The notes: generated by a model from the letters alone, not told the origin. 54,461 nt of DNA from an uncultured Collinsella sp. (GCA_947002045.1 CAMQJB010000010.1:1-54461), one strand, 5' to 3'; shown: positions 1-8,772, counted from the first letter of the stretch. Made by a program: numbers and translations.

Positions 1-112
1 CCGCAGGAAGCTTGGATACGCCTAGGCGCGGTCCAAGAAATCGTCCGCACCCCCATTTGGAGTTGAATCGTTTAAACAGTCCCTATTTCACCGCAACTTG
101 TGGGAGGGGTAG

Positions 113-148
113 AAAAAGGGGGAGGCCCTGGAGAGGGTCTCCCCCTTT
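113..148 (-). terminator. Intrinsic terminator after fruA
   Basis: On the minus strand a GGGGGAGACCCT / AGGGCCTCCCCC stem (one mismatch) with a 4-nt loop is followed by five T residues, about 35 nt past the fruA stop codon. Positions 1-112 beyond it hold nothing I recognise. Confidence 0.8.
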
Positions 149-182
149 GTTACAGAGGCGATATTATTCGCGCGTTGCGGGA

Positions 183-2192
183 TTACACCAGACGGGCGTT
201 GATCGTCTTGGCGATCTCGGCGGCGTCGGTGGAACCCTTGACGGTGGCACGGAAGCCCTCGTCCATAAGCGCCTCGGCGACCTTGGACAGGATCTTGAGG
301 TGCGTGGTGCCGGCCTGGGCACCGGGAATGAGCAGGGCGATAGCCACGTTGACGGGAGCGCCATCCATGGTGTCCCAACCGGTCACGCCAGAGTCGTCCT
401 TGACGACGATGACGGCGGCATCGGTAATGGCATCGGACTTGGCATGCGGAATAGCGAAGCCCTCCATCATGCCCGTGGAGCCCTCGGCCTCGCGGGCCAG
501 GAAGGCATTCATCACGGCATCGGCGTCGTCAGCGACACCGGTCTTGACGGCCTGGTTGGAGACGAAGCTCAGGGCCTCGTCACGAGAAGCAAAGTTCTCG
601 GCGACAAAAACGTTCTCGACCTTCACGAAATCGGCAGCCTCGGCCTTGGGAGCCTCGACGGCAGCGGCCTTGGGGGCCTCGACCGGCTTAGCGGGAGCGG
701 CAGGAGCGGCCTTCTGGCTCTTCTCGAAGTCATACTTCTTGAAAGCGACGAACAGGATGCCACCGACCACAGCGCCGATGAGGATCGCGAGGACCCACAG
801 CGGACCGTTCTCGACAACGGGCAGGACCAGGAAGCCACCGTGGGGCGCCGGATCGTGAACGTTGAACATAATGGTCAGGATCGAGGCGATGGAGGAACCG
901 AGCATCATGATGGGCATGACGGGCCAGATGTTCTTGGTCATGAACGGAATGGCGCCCTCGGTGATGTGGGTGCAACCAAGGATGAGGTTGACGACACCGG
1001 CGTCATGGTCCTCCTGGCTGAAGTACTTCTTGCCGACGATGACGGCGAAGGTGGTGATCAGCGGCGGAACGATGCAGGCGGCGGAGACGGCAGCCATGAA
1101 GTTGGTGCCGAAGTTGTAGGTGTCGGTACCGACACCGGCAGCCAGAGCCTCGGTGAGCATAGCGGTACCGGTGACGTAAGCAGCCTTGTTGACCGGGCCG
1201 CCCATGTCAAAGGCGCACATGCAGCCGATAGCAAGACCCAGGACAACAGCGCCAGAGGCAGACAGACCCTTGAGGAAGTCCATCATGGCGGTGTTGATGG
1301 CAGCCATGGGACCGGAGATGCCGAGCATGACCAGACCGACGATGGCGGTCGAGAACAGCGGGTACAGGAAGATAGCCTTAAGGCCGTCCAGGTTCTTGGG
1401 CAGCTTGGCAAAAACCTTCTCGAGCAGAAGGATGACATAGCCGGCGAGGAAGCCACCGACAATGCCGCCCAGGAAGCCGAAGCCCACACCGGTGCCGCCA
1501 GCATCGATCATGTGGGTATCGGCGTTAACAGGCAGGCCCTGGATGGCGATCATACCGGCAACAAAGCCGGGGACGAGCGCCGGGCGCTTGCCGATGGACT
1601 CGGCGATGTAGGCGGAAAGCACGGGAACCATGAGGTTCATGGCAATGCCGCCGATGATCTTGAGCATAGCGGCGAAGCTGTTGTAGTCGGCAGCCGTCGA
1701 ATCGAAGGACGTGATGCCCCACAGGAACGAAACGGCGGTCAGAACACCACCAGCAACGACGAAGACCAGCATGTGGCTGACGCCGTTCATAAGGTGCTTA
1801 TAGATGATGTGGCCGATGGATTCCTTCTCCTCAACCTCATCCTCGACATCGGCAGCAGCCGCAACCGTGTCGTCGCCCTTGGCGGCGAGAGCGCGGTCGA
1901 TCAGCTTGCCGGCAGCCTCGACGGACAGGGCCTTGGAAACACCAACGGAAACCATGGGCTTACCGGCGAAACGCTCCGCCTGGACATCCTTGTCGGCTGC
2001 GACGACGACGGCCTTGGCGCCAGCGATCTCGCTCTTGGTGAGCTCGTTCTCGACACCGACCTGGCCATGGGTCTCAACCTTAATGGTCAGACCGCGCTCG
2101 GCAGCTGCCTTCTCCAGCGCCTCCTTCGCCATGAAGGTGTGCGCAATGCCGGTCGGGCAACCGGTGGCGGCGATGATGTCAAACTTAGCCAT
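183..2192 (-). CDS. fruA: Fructose-type PTS transporter, fused EIIB-EIIC-EIIA
   Basis: Membrane permease of the phosphotransferase system that imports and phosphorylates fructose or a related sugar. The 669-residue product has an N-terminal EIIB domain (about 1-100) with the phosphocysteine motif ATGCPTGIAHTF (Cys12), an acidic linker, a multi-span EIIC domain (about 140-470), an Ala/Pro-rich linker, and a C-terminal EIIA domain (about 525-669) with the active-site motif IPHAKSD (His583). The ATG at 2192 is preceded by AGAAGGAGGG; a longer reading frame upstream lacks a good site. The B-C-A order is notable because Firmicutes usually have A-B-C. No 1-phosphofructokinase gene lies in the window. 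The divergent RpiR gene is the likely regulator. The family is certain; the exact sugar is inferred. Confidence 0.93.
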   Translation of the reverse strand: MAKFDIIAATGCPTGIAHTFMAKEALEKAAAERGLTIKVETHGQVGVENELTKSEIAGAKAVVVAADKDVQAERFAGKPMVSVGVSKALSVEAAGKLIDRALAAKGDDTVAAAADVEDEVEEKESIGHIIYKHLMNGVSHMLVFVVAGGVLTAVSFLWGITSFDSTAADYNSFAAMLKIIGGIAMNLMVPVLSAYIAESIGKRPALVPGFVAGMIAIQGLPVNADTHMIDAGGTGVGFGFLGGIVGGFLAGYVILLLEKVFAKLPKNLDGLKAIFLYPLFSTAIVGLVMLGISGPMAAINTAMMDFLKGLSASGAVVLGLAIGCMCAFDMGGPVNKAAYVTGTAMLTEALAAGVGTDTYNFGTNFMAAVSAACIVPPLITTFAVIVGKKYFSQEDHDAGVVNLILGCTHITEGAIPFMTKNIWPVMPIMMLGSSIASILTIMFNVHDPAPHGGFLVLPVVENGPLWVLAILIGAVVGGILFVAFKKYDFEKSQKAAPAAPAKPVEAPKAAAVEAPKAEAADFVKVENVFVAENFASRDEALSFVSNQAVKTGVADDADAVMNAFLAREAEGSTGMMEGFAIPHAKSDAITDAAVIVVKDDSGVTGWDTMDGAPVNVAIALLIPGAQAGTTHLKILSKVAEALMDEGFRATVKGSTDAAEIAKTINARLV

Positions 2193-2319
2193 GTGTCCCT
2201 CCTTCTTGAGTACTGCGCCCGCAGGCGCTCCCCTACACGCGCTTCCATGCGCGTTTTTCAACACCTGAAAGATACCAACCCACCGCTTTTATGAGAAGCA
2301 ATACGGCTCATTTCTCCGG

Positions 2320-2334
2320 TGAAAGGTTCTTTCA
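2320..2334. promoter_or_regulatory. Candidate RpiR operator
   Basis: Perfect inverted repeat TGAAAG-GTT-CTTTCA between the divergent fruA and rpiR genes, with another TGAAAG half-site at about 2352. RpiR/MurR regulators often bind TGAAA...TTTCA palindromes, so this is a plausible operator. Binding is inferred only. Confidence 0.4.
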
Positions 2335-2410
2335 TAACCGTAAACGGTCGATGAAAGTATACCATCAACTATTGAAACGGCAAGGTGTATCTTGTAACTG
2401 AAAATGCCCC

Positions 2411-2416
2411 TATACT
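2411..2416 (+). promoter_or_regulatory. Candidate -10 element of rpiR
   Basis: TATACT lies 50 nt before the chosen rpiR start; no good -35 hexamer sits 16-18 nt upstream. Its position argues against the longer reading frame that would begin upstream of it. Confidence 0.35.
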
Positions 2417-2465
2417 ACGACATTACATAACAAGTCCGATTTTTATGCCAGCCAGGAGCCGTCCC

Positions 2466-3323
2466 ATGTCCGATAGCAGCAAGAGCGCACTCTCCCTTAT
2501 TAGTATGCACAGGGGGTACAGCGAGTCCGAGCAGCGCATTGTCGACTATATCCTAGAGCACCAGTCCGAGGCCCCGCGTCTGACAGCCGCCCAGCTTTCG
2601 CGCGCCGCTGCAACCTCCGAGGCCACCGTATCGCGCTTCTGCCGCAAACTGGGTTTTGGCAGTTTTCGCAGTTTCCAGTTTTCACTAGCGCGCGATCTGG
2701 AAAGCCAGCGCAATGAAGGCCTCACCGACGAGGTCTCGCTCGACAATATGGAGCAGAGCCTCAAGAATATTCTCGCTGCCAAGGTCAGCGAACTCAATGC
2801 GACTATCGATGGCATTGATCACGACACGCTGACAGCCGTCGTGCACGCGTTTAAGAACGCAGGGGCTATCGAGTTTGCAGCCGTAGGCAACACCAACGCC
2901 GTCGCGCTCGATGCGACGTTTAAGTTTTCGCAGCTGGGCATTCGCTGTATGGCAAGCACCATCAGCGAGACCTCGATTGGTTTTGCGCTTACGCTGCGCC
3001 CCGGAGATGTCATCGTGCTGATCTCGAACTCCGGCAAGTCGCGTCGACTGAATCGCATGGCAAAAGCGGCTCGCGGCTGTGGCGCCACCGTTGTCGTCAT
3101 CAGCAGCGACAGCAAGTCGCCGCTTGCTCGCCTGGCCGACTACACCTTTAATACCGTGAACCACGAGGCACTGCTCACCACTGGTGACTTTGCGTTCTCC
3201 AAGATGAGCGCCACGATGATCATCGAGGTTATCTACAACTTCCTGCTGCCCGAAATCGAGGACGCGCGCGAGCACATCAGCTACTACGAGGAGCTCATCC
3301 AGCCGGATAAGGTCGTGGAGTAG
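2466..3323 (+). CDS. MurR/RpiR family transcriptional regulator
   Basis: DNA-binding regulator of sugar metabolism, 285 residues. The N-terminal part (about 1-77) is the RpiR helix-turn-helix, with the family pattern SEQRIVDYIL...SRAAATSEATVSRFCRKLGF. Residues of about 120-260 form a SIS sugar-phosphate binding domain, including the stretch GDVIVLISNSGKSRR. The ATG at 2466 follows CAGGAG and gives the usual family length; an in-frame extension to 2385 has no ribosome site. It diverges from the fructose PTS gene, so it probably responds to fructose 1-phosphate or a related sugar phosphate and controls fruA. The family is certain; the ligand is inferred. Confidence 0.9.
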   Translation: MSDSSKSALSLISMHRGYSESEQRIVDYILEHQSEAPRLTAAQLSRAAATSEATVSRFCRKLGFGSFRSFQFSLARDLESQRNEGLTDEVSLDNMEQSLKNILAAKVSELNATIDGIDHDTLTAVVHAFKNAGAIEFAAVGNTNAVALDATFKFSQLGIRCMASTISETSIGFALTLRPGDVIVLISNSGKSRRLNRMAKAARGCGATVVVISSDSKSPLARLADYTFNTVNHEALLTTGDFAFSKMSATMIIEVIYNFLLPEIEDAREHISYYEELIQPDKVVE

Positions 3324-3354
3324 GTTTTAGCAGGAGTGTTATGTACCGTTCCCA

Positions 3355-3509
3355 CAAAACTATGCCGGTTTACTACGATGAAATCGGAATAAGCGATCAC
3401 ATCGTGTTTTAAAAGAAAACCGCAGGGGTTCTACCTGCGGTTTTCTTTTTACAATTTTAGCTGTGCTCGAGCTACGCCGATTCATCGTAGTAAACCGGCA
3501 TAGTTTTTG
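3355..3509. repeat. Long inverted repeat bracketing a terminator
   Basis: Arms 3355-3387 and 3477-3509 are near-perfect inverted copies (27 nt identical around the core ACTATGCCGGTTTAC, one-base indels outside). About 90 nt separate them, containing the bidirectional terminator at 3411-3450. The element fills most of the gap between the convergent genes rpiR and recN. Confidence 0.85.
3411..3450. terminator. Bidirectional terminator between rpiR and recN
   Basis: Perfect 16-bp stem AAAAGAAAACCGCAGG / CCTGCGGTTTTCTTTT with an 8-nt loop, A-tract on one side and T-tract on the other, so it can end transcription from both convergent genes. Confidence 0.9.
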
Positions 3510-3584
3510 ACGGTCGGGCCAGACAAGCAAGTGGCGGTGCAACAATTGCTGATATTTTGTCCCCGCCAACACTGTCAGCTCGTT

Positions 3585-5213
3585 CTAACCTCGAGCCTCT
3601 TCCAACATCTGCTCGGCATGTGCCAGGCTTGCCTCAGATTGATCGCCACTCAGCATACGGGCGATCTCTGCGATGCGGGCATCCCCAGTCACCTCATCCA
3701 GATGCGTCTGGGGAACGTCGCCGGGCTCCTTGCTCACCACGTAGTGTTTGTCGGCCATGACGGCGACCTGCGCCAGGTGGGTTACGACAATCACCTGATG
3801 CGTAGCGGCGAGATCTGCCAGCACGCTCGCGAGGGCACGTGCTGTAGAGCCACCGACACCGGCATCGACCTCGTCGAACACCAGCGTATCCACGCCGTCC
3901 GCGTTACCGAGGACCACCTTGCTCGCCAGCATGACGCGGCTCAGCTCGCCGCCCGACGCAATGCGGCGCAGGGGGCGCGGCGTCAATCCGGCACCACTGC
4001 GATACAAAAGCTCATAGCTCGAAGGCCCCGCCGGCGTCCACTCGGCGCGCGGAAGATCGCGCGACTCCCAAACGAGATCGGCACCGCCCATCTCCAGGCG
4101 CGACATTTGGCGGCCAACCTCGTAACAAAAACGAGGGGCTGCGGTATTGCGTGCGCGCTTAAGTGCCTTAGCAGCAGCAAAAAGCTCGCGTTCGGCGCTC
4201 CCGAGTGCCTCGCGTGCCTTCTTGATCTGCTCATCGCCATCATCGACCAGGGACAACAGCTCTTGTGAGCGATCGCGCATGGCAAAGACATCGTCCATGG
4301 TGGGCCCCCACTGACGCAGCAGGCCCTTAAGATCGGAATAGCGCTCGCGCATACGAGACAGCTCGCGCGGATCGAAGGCGACCCCATCGCGATAGGCGCG
4401 CAGCTCGTTGGCACAATCCTCAAGCGAGATGCAGGCATCCGAAAGTGCATCGGCGATGTCGCCCAGCTTGCGGTCGACGGTCGCCATACGGGAAAGCTCC
4501 GACACGGCGCTGTTCACGGCATCGAGCGCTCCCCCTTCGGCCGCAAGCGACGCATGGGCATCGTTGGCCGTGGCCACCAACAACTCGGCATGCTCGGAGC
4601 GCGGCAGCAGCTCCTCGAGTTCCTCATACTCACCCGGCTTGGGGTCGACCTCGGCGATGCGCTCCAGGGCGAAGCGTGCCTCCTCAACGCGACTCCCCTG
4701 CGCACGCGAAGCCTCTTCGACGCGACGGACCTCCTTGGCAGCCGCGCGCGAGGCTTTAAAGCAAGCACGGTAGTGCTCGAGCGCCTCGAGTGCCGGGCGC
4801 CCTGCCCAGGCATCGACCATGGCAACATGATGCACCGGGTCGAGGAGGCGCTGGTGCTCGTGCTGGCCGCAAAGATCCATCATCACACCGACGCGCTCCG
4901 AAAGTTCGCGTACGCTGGCGATGCGCCCGTCAATTTTTACGCGGCTGCGGCCCTCGGCAGAAAGGCTGCGCTGCACGGAGAATCCCTCCGTGTCGTGCGG
5001 ACCGTCAAACAGGCGAGCCTCGACGCTGGCAAGTGCCTCGCCCTCGCGCACCGTCGACGAATCCGCGCGCTCGCCCAAAATGAGCTTGAGTGCCGAGAGC
5101 AGCGCGGTCTTACCGGCGCCGGTTTCTCCAGTCAGAACCGTTAGACCCGTGCTCGGAACCAACGTCGCCTCGCGAATGAGCGCAATGTTGGAAACCTGCA
5201 GCTCATCGATCAT
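3585..5213 (-). CDS. recN: DNA repair ATPase RecN
   Basis: SMC-like ATPase that acts on double-strand breaks during recombinational repair. The 542-residue length is normal. The N-terminal ATP-binding half carries Walker A GETGAGKT (29-36), the centre is predicted coiled coil with many Glu/Arg/Ala, and the C-terminal half has Walker B LVFDEVDAGVGG (about 445). It is the last gene of a minus-strand run; its start overlaps the end of nadK by 11 nt, which implies coupled translation. Transcription probably ends at the hairpin at 3411-3450. Confidence 0.96.
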   Translation of the reverse strand: MIDELQVSNIALIREATLVPSTGLTVLTGETGAGKTALLSALKLILGERADSSTVREGEALASVEARLFDGPHDTEGFSVQRSLSAEGRSRVKIDGRIASVRELSERVGVMMDLCGQHEHQRLLDPVHHVAMVDAWAGRPALEALEHYRACFKASRAAAKEVRRVEEASRAQGSRVEEARFALERIAEVDPKPGEYEELEELLPRSEHAELLVATANDAHASLAAEGGALDAVNSAVSELSRMATVDRKLGDIADALSDACISLEDCANELRAYRDGVAFDPRELSRMRERYSDLKGLLRQWGPTMDDVFAMRDRSQELLSLVDDGDEQIKKAREALGSAERELFAAAKALKRARNTAAPRFCYEVGRQMSRLEMGGADLVWESRDLPRAEWTPAGPSSYELLYRSGAGLTPRPLRRIASGGELSRVMLASKVVLGNADGVDTLVFDEVDAGVGGSTARALASVLADLAATHQVIVVTHLAQVAVMADKHYVVSKEPGDVPQTHLDEVTGDARIAEIARMLSGDQSEASLAHAEQMLEEARG

Positions 5214-6063
5214 GACGCACTCCGTAGAACACGCGGCTCACCGAGTTATAGAAACTCTCGGGACCATAATCCAGCAGCAGCACATCGCCGGGACCACGGC
5301 GCACAGCCACGCTCTCGACCGTGCCATCGCAGGTAATAAATTGTCCATCGATGGCGATCGCAGGCACACTCGGGCGATCATCGGACATAAAGATCTCGAC
5401 GACATCGCTCGGCGAGGTCAAAAAGGCGCGAGCCTGAATGGTATGCGGAGCGATGGGCACACAGACCATACCCGTGTAATCGGGGCTGACGATGGGGCCG
5501 CCGGCGGAAAGCGCGTAGCCGGTGGAGCCGGTCGCCGTTGAAACGACGACGCCGTCACCGCGCAGGCGGTCGATATGATGGCCAGACACCGTGATATCGA
5601 ACTCGACCATATCGGACAGGGGCCCGCGCGTAAGCGCCATATCGTTGAGAGCAAACGTGCGCACGACATCCTTCGTGCCGTCTTCGCGCACCGAGACGAT
5701 ATCGGCGGCGATGGTGGCGCGGCGGCTCACATGGAGCTCACCGGACAGGGCATCGCTCACAACCTGTAAAATGTCGCGCTCCTCGGGACTGGCCGCCGTC
5801 AAAAAGCCCAGGTGGCCATAGGAAAGACCCAAAATGGGAATCTCGCGGTAGTTGAGAATGCGGGCAGCGCGCAGCAGTGTGCCGTCGCCGCCGAGCGTGA
5901 TAACCAAGTCGGCATCGTCAACATCGGGCGTGCTCTGGATCTTGGAGCGCTGGTCGGCCGCCCATGCGACCTCGTAGCCCTGGCGCGAAAGCCAAAGTTC
6001 GAGCATCAGGCCGCTCTCGACGGCCTCTTGCTTGTAGTAATTGGGAACCAGAAAGACCTTCAT
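5203..6063 (-). CDS. nadK: NAD kinase
   Basis: Cytoplasmic enzyme that phosphorylates NAD to NADP. The 286-residue product has the diagnostic GGDGT motif (58-62) and the FALNDMALTRG segment of the NAD site. Its ATG overlaps the tlyA stop by 4 nt (ATGA) and its end overlaps recN by 11 nt. The tlyA-nadK-recN order is widely conserved in Gram-positive bacteria, supporting one operon. Confidence 0.96.
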   Translation of the reverse strand: MKVFLVPNYYKQEAVESGLMLELWLSRQGYEVAWAADQRSKIQSTPDVDDADLVITLGGDGTLLRAARILNYREIPILGLSYGHLGFLTAASPEERDILQVVSDALSGELHVSRRATIAADIVSVREDGTKDVVRTFALNDMALTRGPLSDMVEFDITVSGHHIDRLRGDGVVVSTATGSTGYALSAGGPIVSPDYTGMVCVPIAPHTIQARAFLTSPSDVVEIFMSDDRPSVPAIAIDGQFITCDGTVESVAVRRGPGDVLLLDYGPESFYNSVSRVFYGVRHDR

Positions 6064-6872
6064 AGCGTTGCCGCTTTCTCGCTCAAAACCGATACCTGGG
6101 ATTGCAGCTCATCGTCAGTGCGTTCGCCGGGGGCAAACCTCGTGCCGTACAGGAAAAACTCGACGTTGCCCTTGGCGCCATGAATAGGCGACACGCACAC
6201 ATCGCGCGGGAACAGGCCCTTGGCGGCAAAGAGTTCAATCGCCGCCACGAGCGTATCGCGGCGGACGGCGGGGTCGGTCACGATACCGCCCTCGCCCACC
6301 AGCGCAGCCGGCGCCTCAAACTGCGGCTTTACGAGCGTGCAAAACGAACCCGAAGGCTTCAGGCACGCCAGCACGGCGTCGATGATATTCGCGATACTCG
6401 TAAACGACACATCGCACACGGCCAGGTCGATAGCGCCACCGTAGCCGAGCTCGGGCAACTGCGTCACATTCGTTCGCTCGTGGAGCGTCACACGATCGTC
6501 TTGGCGCAGCGACCAATCAAACTGGGCGCGACCCACATCAACCGAAACGACCGTGGCGGCGCCACGCTTGAGCAGGCAATCGGTAAAGCCGCCCGTAGAA
6601 CAGCCCACATCGAGGCAAGCAAGGTCCGTCGGATCAATCCCAAACGAATCGAGTGCGCCCTCGAGCTTGAGCCCGCCACGCCCCACATAGGGAATGCGAC
6701 CCTTCACGTGCAACGGCAAGCCAGGCGTCACCTTAAGCCCCGGGGAGGTCAAACGCTCGCCGCCACTCGAGACCAAGCCGGCCATAAGAGTGCGAAGGGC
6801 ATCCGCGCGATCGGCGCAGATGCCCTGTGAAATCAGTTCGTCATCGAGACGCACGCGTTTCATGAATGCCAT
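6060..6872 (-). CDS. tlyA: TlyA family rRNA 2'-O-methyltransferase
   Basis: Methylates ribose of cytidines in 16S and/or 23S rRNA; family members determine capreomycin sensitivity. An S4 RNA-binding domain (about 5-65) precedes an FtsJ-type Rossmann methyltransferase domain whose SAM motif is CLDVGCSTGGFTDCLL. The ATG at 6872 overlaps the xseB stop (TGATG); an ATG at 6863 is an alternative, and neither has a clear ribosome site, so coupling to xseB is likely. It gives 270 residues, a usual size. Older annotations call such proteins hemolysin A. Confidence 0.93.
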   Translation of the reverse strand: MAFMKRVRLDDELISQGICADRADALRTLMAGLVSSGGERLTSPGLKVTPGLPLHVKGRIPYVGRGGLKLEGALDSFGIDPTDLACLDVGCSTGGFTDCLLKRGAATVVSVDVGRAQFDWSLRQDDRVTLHERTNVTQLPELGYGGAIDLAVCDVSFTSIANIIDAVLACLKPSGSFCTLVKPQFEAPAALVGEGGIVTDPAVRRDTLVAAIELFAAKGLFPRDVCVSPIHGAKGNVEFFLYGTRFAPGERTDDELQSQVSVLSEKAATL

Positions 6873-7138
6873 CAACCATTCGTATCCGGAGACGCGGCCT
6901 GGCTATCCTGGGATTCGTTTGCCGCATCCTCATCGTATTCCTGCTCGAGCTTATCGGCCTCACGAGGCGTCAACTCAAACTTATCGACCATATCGACCGC
7001 ACGGGAGCCCAGCTCGATCGCCTCGTCAAACAGATCGAGCGAACGCTCCAGGGACGTATCCTTGGAGCGAACGGTCGCGATAATCTGGTCCAAGCGGTCC
7101 GAGATCTCGTCGAAGTTGCGGACGGAACCCTCTGGCAT
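6872..7138 (-). CDS. xseB: Exodeoxyribonuclease VII small subunit
   Basis: Small helical subunit of exonuclease VII, which degrades single-stranded DNA. The 88-residue product carries the family core (SLERSLDLFDEAIELGSRAV) and a longer acidic Ser/Asp/Ala tail. The ATG at 7138 comes 2 nt after the nusB stop. The catalytic large subunit gene xseA, usually adjacent, is absent here and from the whole window; XseB alone is not a nuclease, so xseA must lie elsewhere or be missing. Confidence 0.88.
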   Translation of the reverse strand: MPEGSVRNFDEISDRLDQIIATVRSKDTSLERSLDLFDEAIELGSRAVDMVDKFELTPREADKLEQEYDEDAANESQDSQAASPDTNG

Positions 7139-7140
7139 GG

Positions 7141-7725
7141 CTACTCCTCGACGGTACCGGTCTCGGCCTCGGCGACCTCGGCGCCCTCATCGAGAACGCC
7201 GGCCGCAGCCTGAGCAGCGGCAACCTTGGCGGCAGCCTCGGCGGCCTGGGCCTCCTCGCGGGCACGGTCCTCGGCCAGTAGCTCCTGATAGAGGTCCTCG
7301 CCCGGCAGCTCCTCGCTACGAGCGATCTTGCCCAGCACGCCGTTGACAAACGACGCGGACTGGTCGGTGCCATAGGCCTTGGCAAGCTCGACCGCCTCGT
7401 TGATCACGATGGCGTCCGAGACCTCCTCGTCGGTGAGGAAGCGCATCTCATAGACGGCGATACGCAGCAGATTGCGGTCGGCACCGGGCATACGCATAAG
7501 ATCCCAGTTCTTGGCGACGGAGCGCAGGGCGCAGTCGATGCGGTCGATGTGCTCGTAGGCACCGCGGCACAGCTCCAGCGCGTAGGGATCGAGGGGACCC
7601 TTCGAGATCAGGAAATCGCCCTCGAGGACGCGCTCGAGCGGGCTGTCCGTGGCCTCGGCCTGGAACAGCAGCTGCAGCGCCTGACTGCGGGCAAGCGTAC
7701 GCCCGCGATAAACCTTAAGGCTCAA
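7141..7725 (-). CDS. nusB: Transcription antitermination factor NusB
   Basis: RNA-binding factor that pairs with NusE (S10) in rRNA antitermination. The first 150 residues of 194 match NusB (R...ALQLLFQAE, a central helical bundle, and AIVINEAVELAKAYG near the end). The rest is an Ala/Glu-rich acidic tail not seen in the 130-150 residue family members. The start is a TTG at 7725: AAGGAG lies 6 nt before it and no ATG fits. That ribosome site sits in the last codons of the upstream asp23 gene. Confidence 0.93.
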   Translation of the reverse strand: MSLKVYRGRTLARSQALQLLFQAEATDSPLERVLEGDFLISKGPLDPYALELCRGAYEHIDRIDCALRSVAKNWDLMRMPGADRNLLRIAVYEMRFLTDEEVSDAIVINEAVELAKAYGTDQSASFVNGVLGKIARSEELPGEDLYQELLAEDRAREEAQAAEAAAKVAAAQAAAGVLDEGAEVAEAETGTVEE

Positions 7726-7728
7726 AGG

Positions 7729-8091
7729 TTACTCCTTGGGGAAAACGAGGCCGTCGATGCAAACGTCAACGCGCTCGACCTCGACGCCCACCTGGGCGTC
7801 GATGGCGGCAACCACGGCGGCGCGAACGGCCTCGGCGAGTTTCTTGAACGGATAGCCAAAGAACACCACGACGCGCACGGTAAGCGCGAGCTTGTCGCCG
7901 ATGACCTCGGCCTCGACCGCCGGCTCAGAAGCCGGGGCCTTGGACGAAAGCATCATGGAGACAAGGTTGGTGGCAAGGTCCTTGACGCCCACGGAGGCGA
8001 TGCCCTCGACATCCGTGACGGCGCGCGAGACGATGGCGGTCAGAACATCGGGCGAAATGCCGATGCCGTCAATCTTGATTTCCTGGGGCAT
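7729..8091 (-). CDS. Asp23/Gls24 family envelope stress protein
   Basis: Small protein (120 residues) of the Asp23 family, typified by GISPDVLTAIVSRAVTDVEG and the alternating strand pattern around LALTVRVVVFFGY. Family members in Staphylococcus sit at the membrane and respond to cell-wall stress; in Actinobacteria one copy commonly lies between efp and nusB, as here. The ATG at 8091 has AGGAGG just upstream. A second Asp23 gene is at 53857-54213. Confidence 0.88.
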   Translation of the reverse strand: MPQEIKIDGIGISPDVLTAIVSRAVTDVEGIASVGVKDLATNLVSMMLSSKAPASEPAVEAEVIGDKLALTVRVVVFFGYPFKKLAEAVRAAVVAAIDAQVGVEVERVDVCIDGLVFPKE

Positions 8092-8115
8092 GAGTCCTCC
8101 TAGAAGAGTTGGTTG

Positions 8116-8679
8116 CTAGACGCGGGAGACGAACTTGCCGTCGCGGGTGTCAACCTTAATGACCTCGCCCTCGTTGAGGTACATGGGGACCTGGATGACA
8201 GCGCCGGTGTCGATGGTGGCCGGCTTGGTGGAACCCTGGACGGTATCGCCCTTGAAGCCCGGGTCGGTCTGGACGATGGTGGTCTCGATGAACATCGGCG
8301 GGGTCACGCCCATGAGCTCGTCGTCGGCGAAGAGCAGCTGGCAGGTGTCATTCTCGCGCAGCCACTTGGCGTTCTCGCCCACCATATCCTCGGGAACGGG
8401 AACCTGCTCGTAGGACTCGTTATCCATGAAGATGTAGTCGGCGCCGTCGTTGTAGAGGTACTGGAACTCACGGGTGGTGAGCATGACGCTCTCGAACTTG
8501 GTGCCGGCGTTGCAGGTGTTCTCGACGACGCGGCCGCTCTTGATGTCGCGGGTCTTGTAGCGCACGAAAGCGCCGCCCTTGCCCGGCTTGACATGCTGGA
8601 ACTCGACGATGGTGTAGACCTTGTCCTTAATGCGGAGACCGAGGCCGTTCTTGAAGTCGGCGGTAGAGATAGTAGGCAT
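8116..8679 (-). CDS. efp: Translation elongation factor P
   Basis: Binds stalled ribosomes between the P and E sites and restores peptide bonding at proline runs. The 187-residue product has three beta-barrel domains; the tip loop KPGKGGAF has Lys34, the position modified in many bacteria. The modification enzymes are not in this window. The ATG at 8679 follows AAAGG and gives the canonical N-terminus; an 11-residue upstream extension is unsupported. A TATAAT lies about 60 nt upstream, after a terminator, so efp probably begins its own transcript covering asp23, nusB and the genes beyond. Confidence 0.97.
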   Translation of the reverse strand: MPTISTADFKNGLGLRIKDKVYTIVEFQHVKPGKGGAFVRYKTRDIKSGRVVENTCNAGTKFESVMLTTREFQYLYNDGADYIFMDNESYEQVPVPEDMVGENAKWLRENDTCQLLFADDELMGVTPPMFIETTIVQTDPGFKGDTVQGSTKPATIDTGAVIQVPMYLNEGEVIKVDTRDGKFVSRV

Positions 8680-8736
8680 AGCGACCTTTCTTGTTATTGG
8701 CGAGACGCACAAACGTCCAAATTACATACGAGCGAA

Positions 8737-8742
8737 ATTATA
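8737..8742 (-). promoter_or_regulatory. Candidate -10 box of efp
   Basis: Perfect TATAAT on the minus strand, 58 nt upstream of the efp start and downstream of the pepP terminator. No recognisable -35 hexamer lies at the usual distance. Confidence 0.5.
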
Positions 8743-8772
8743 CACTTGCAGACGGCGGCTGCGGCGAGCGCA

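Noticed and set aside
12..2294. A 760-codon open frame antisense to fruA
   Set aside because: Composition of a shadow frame, and it overlaps the fruA terminator and control region.
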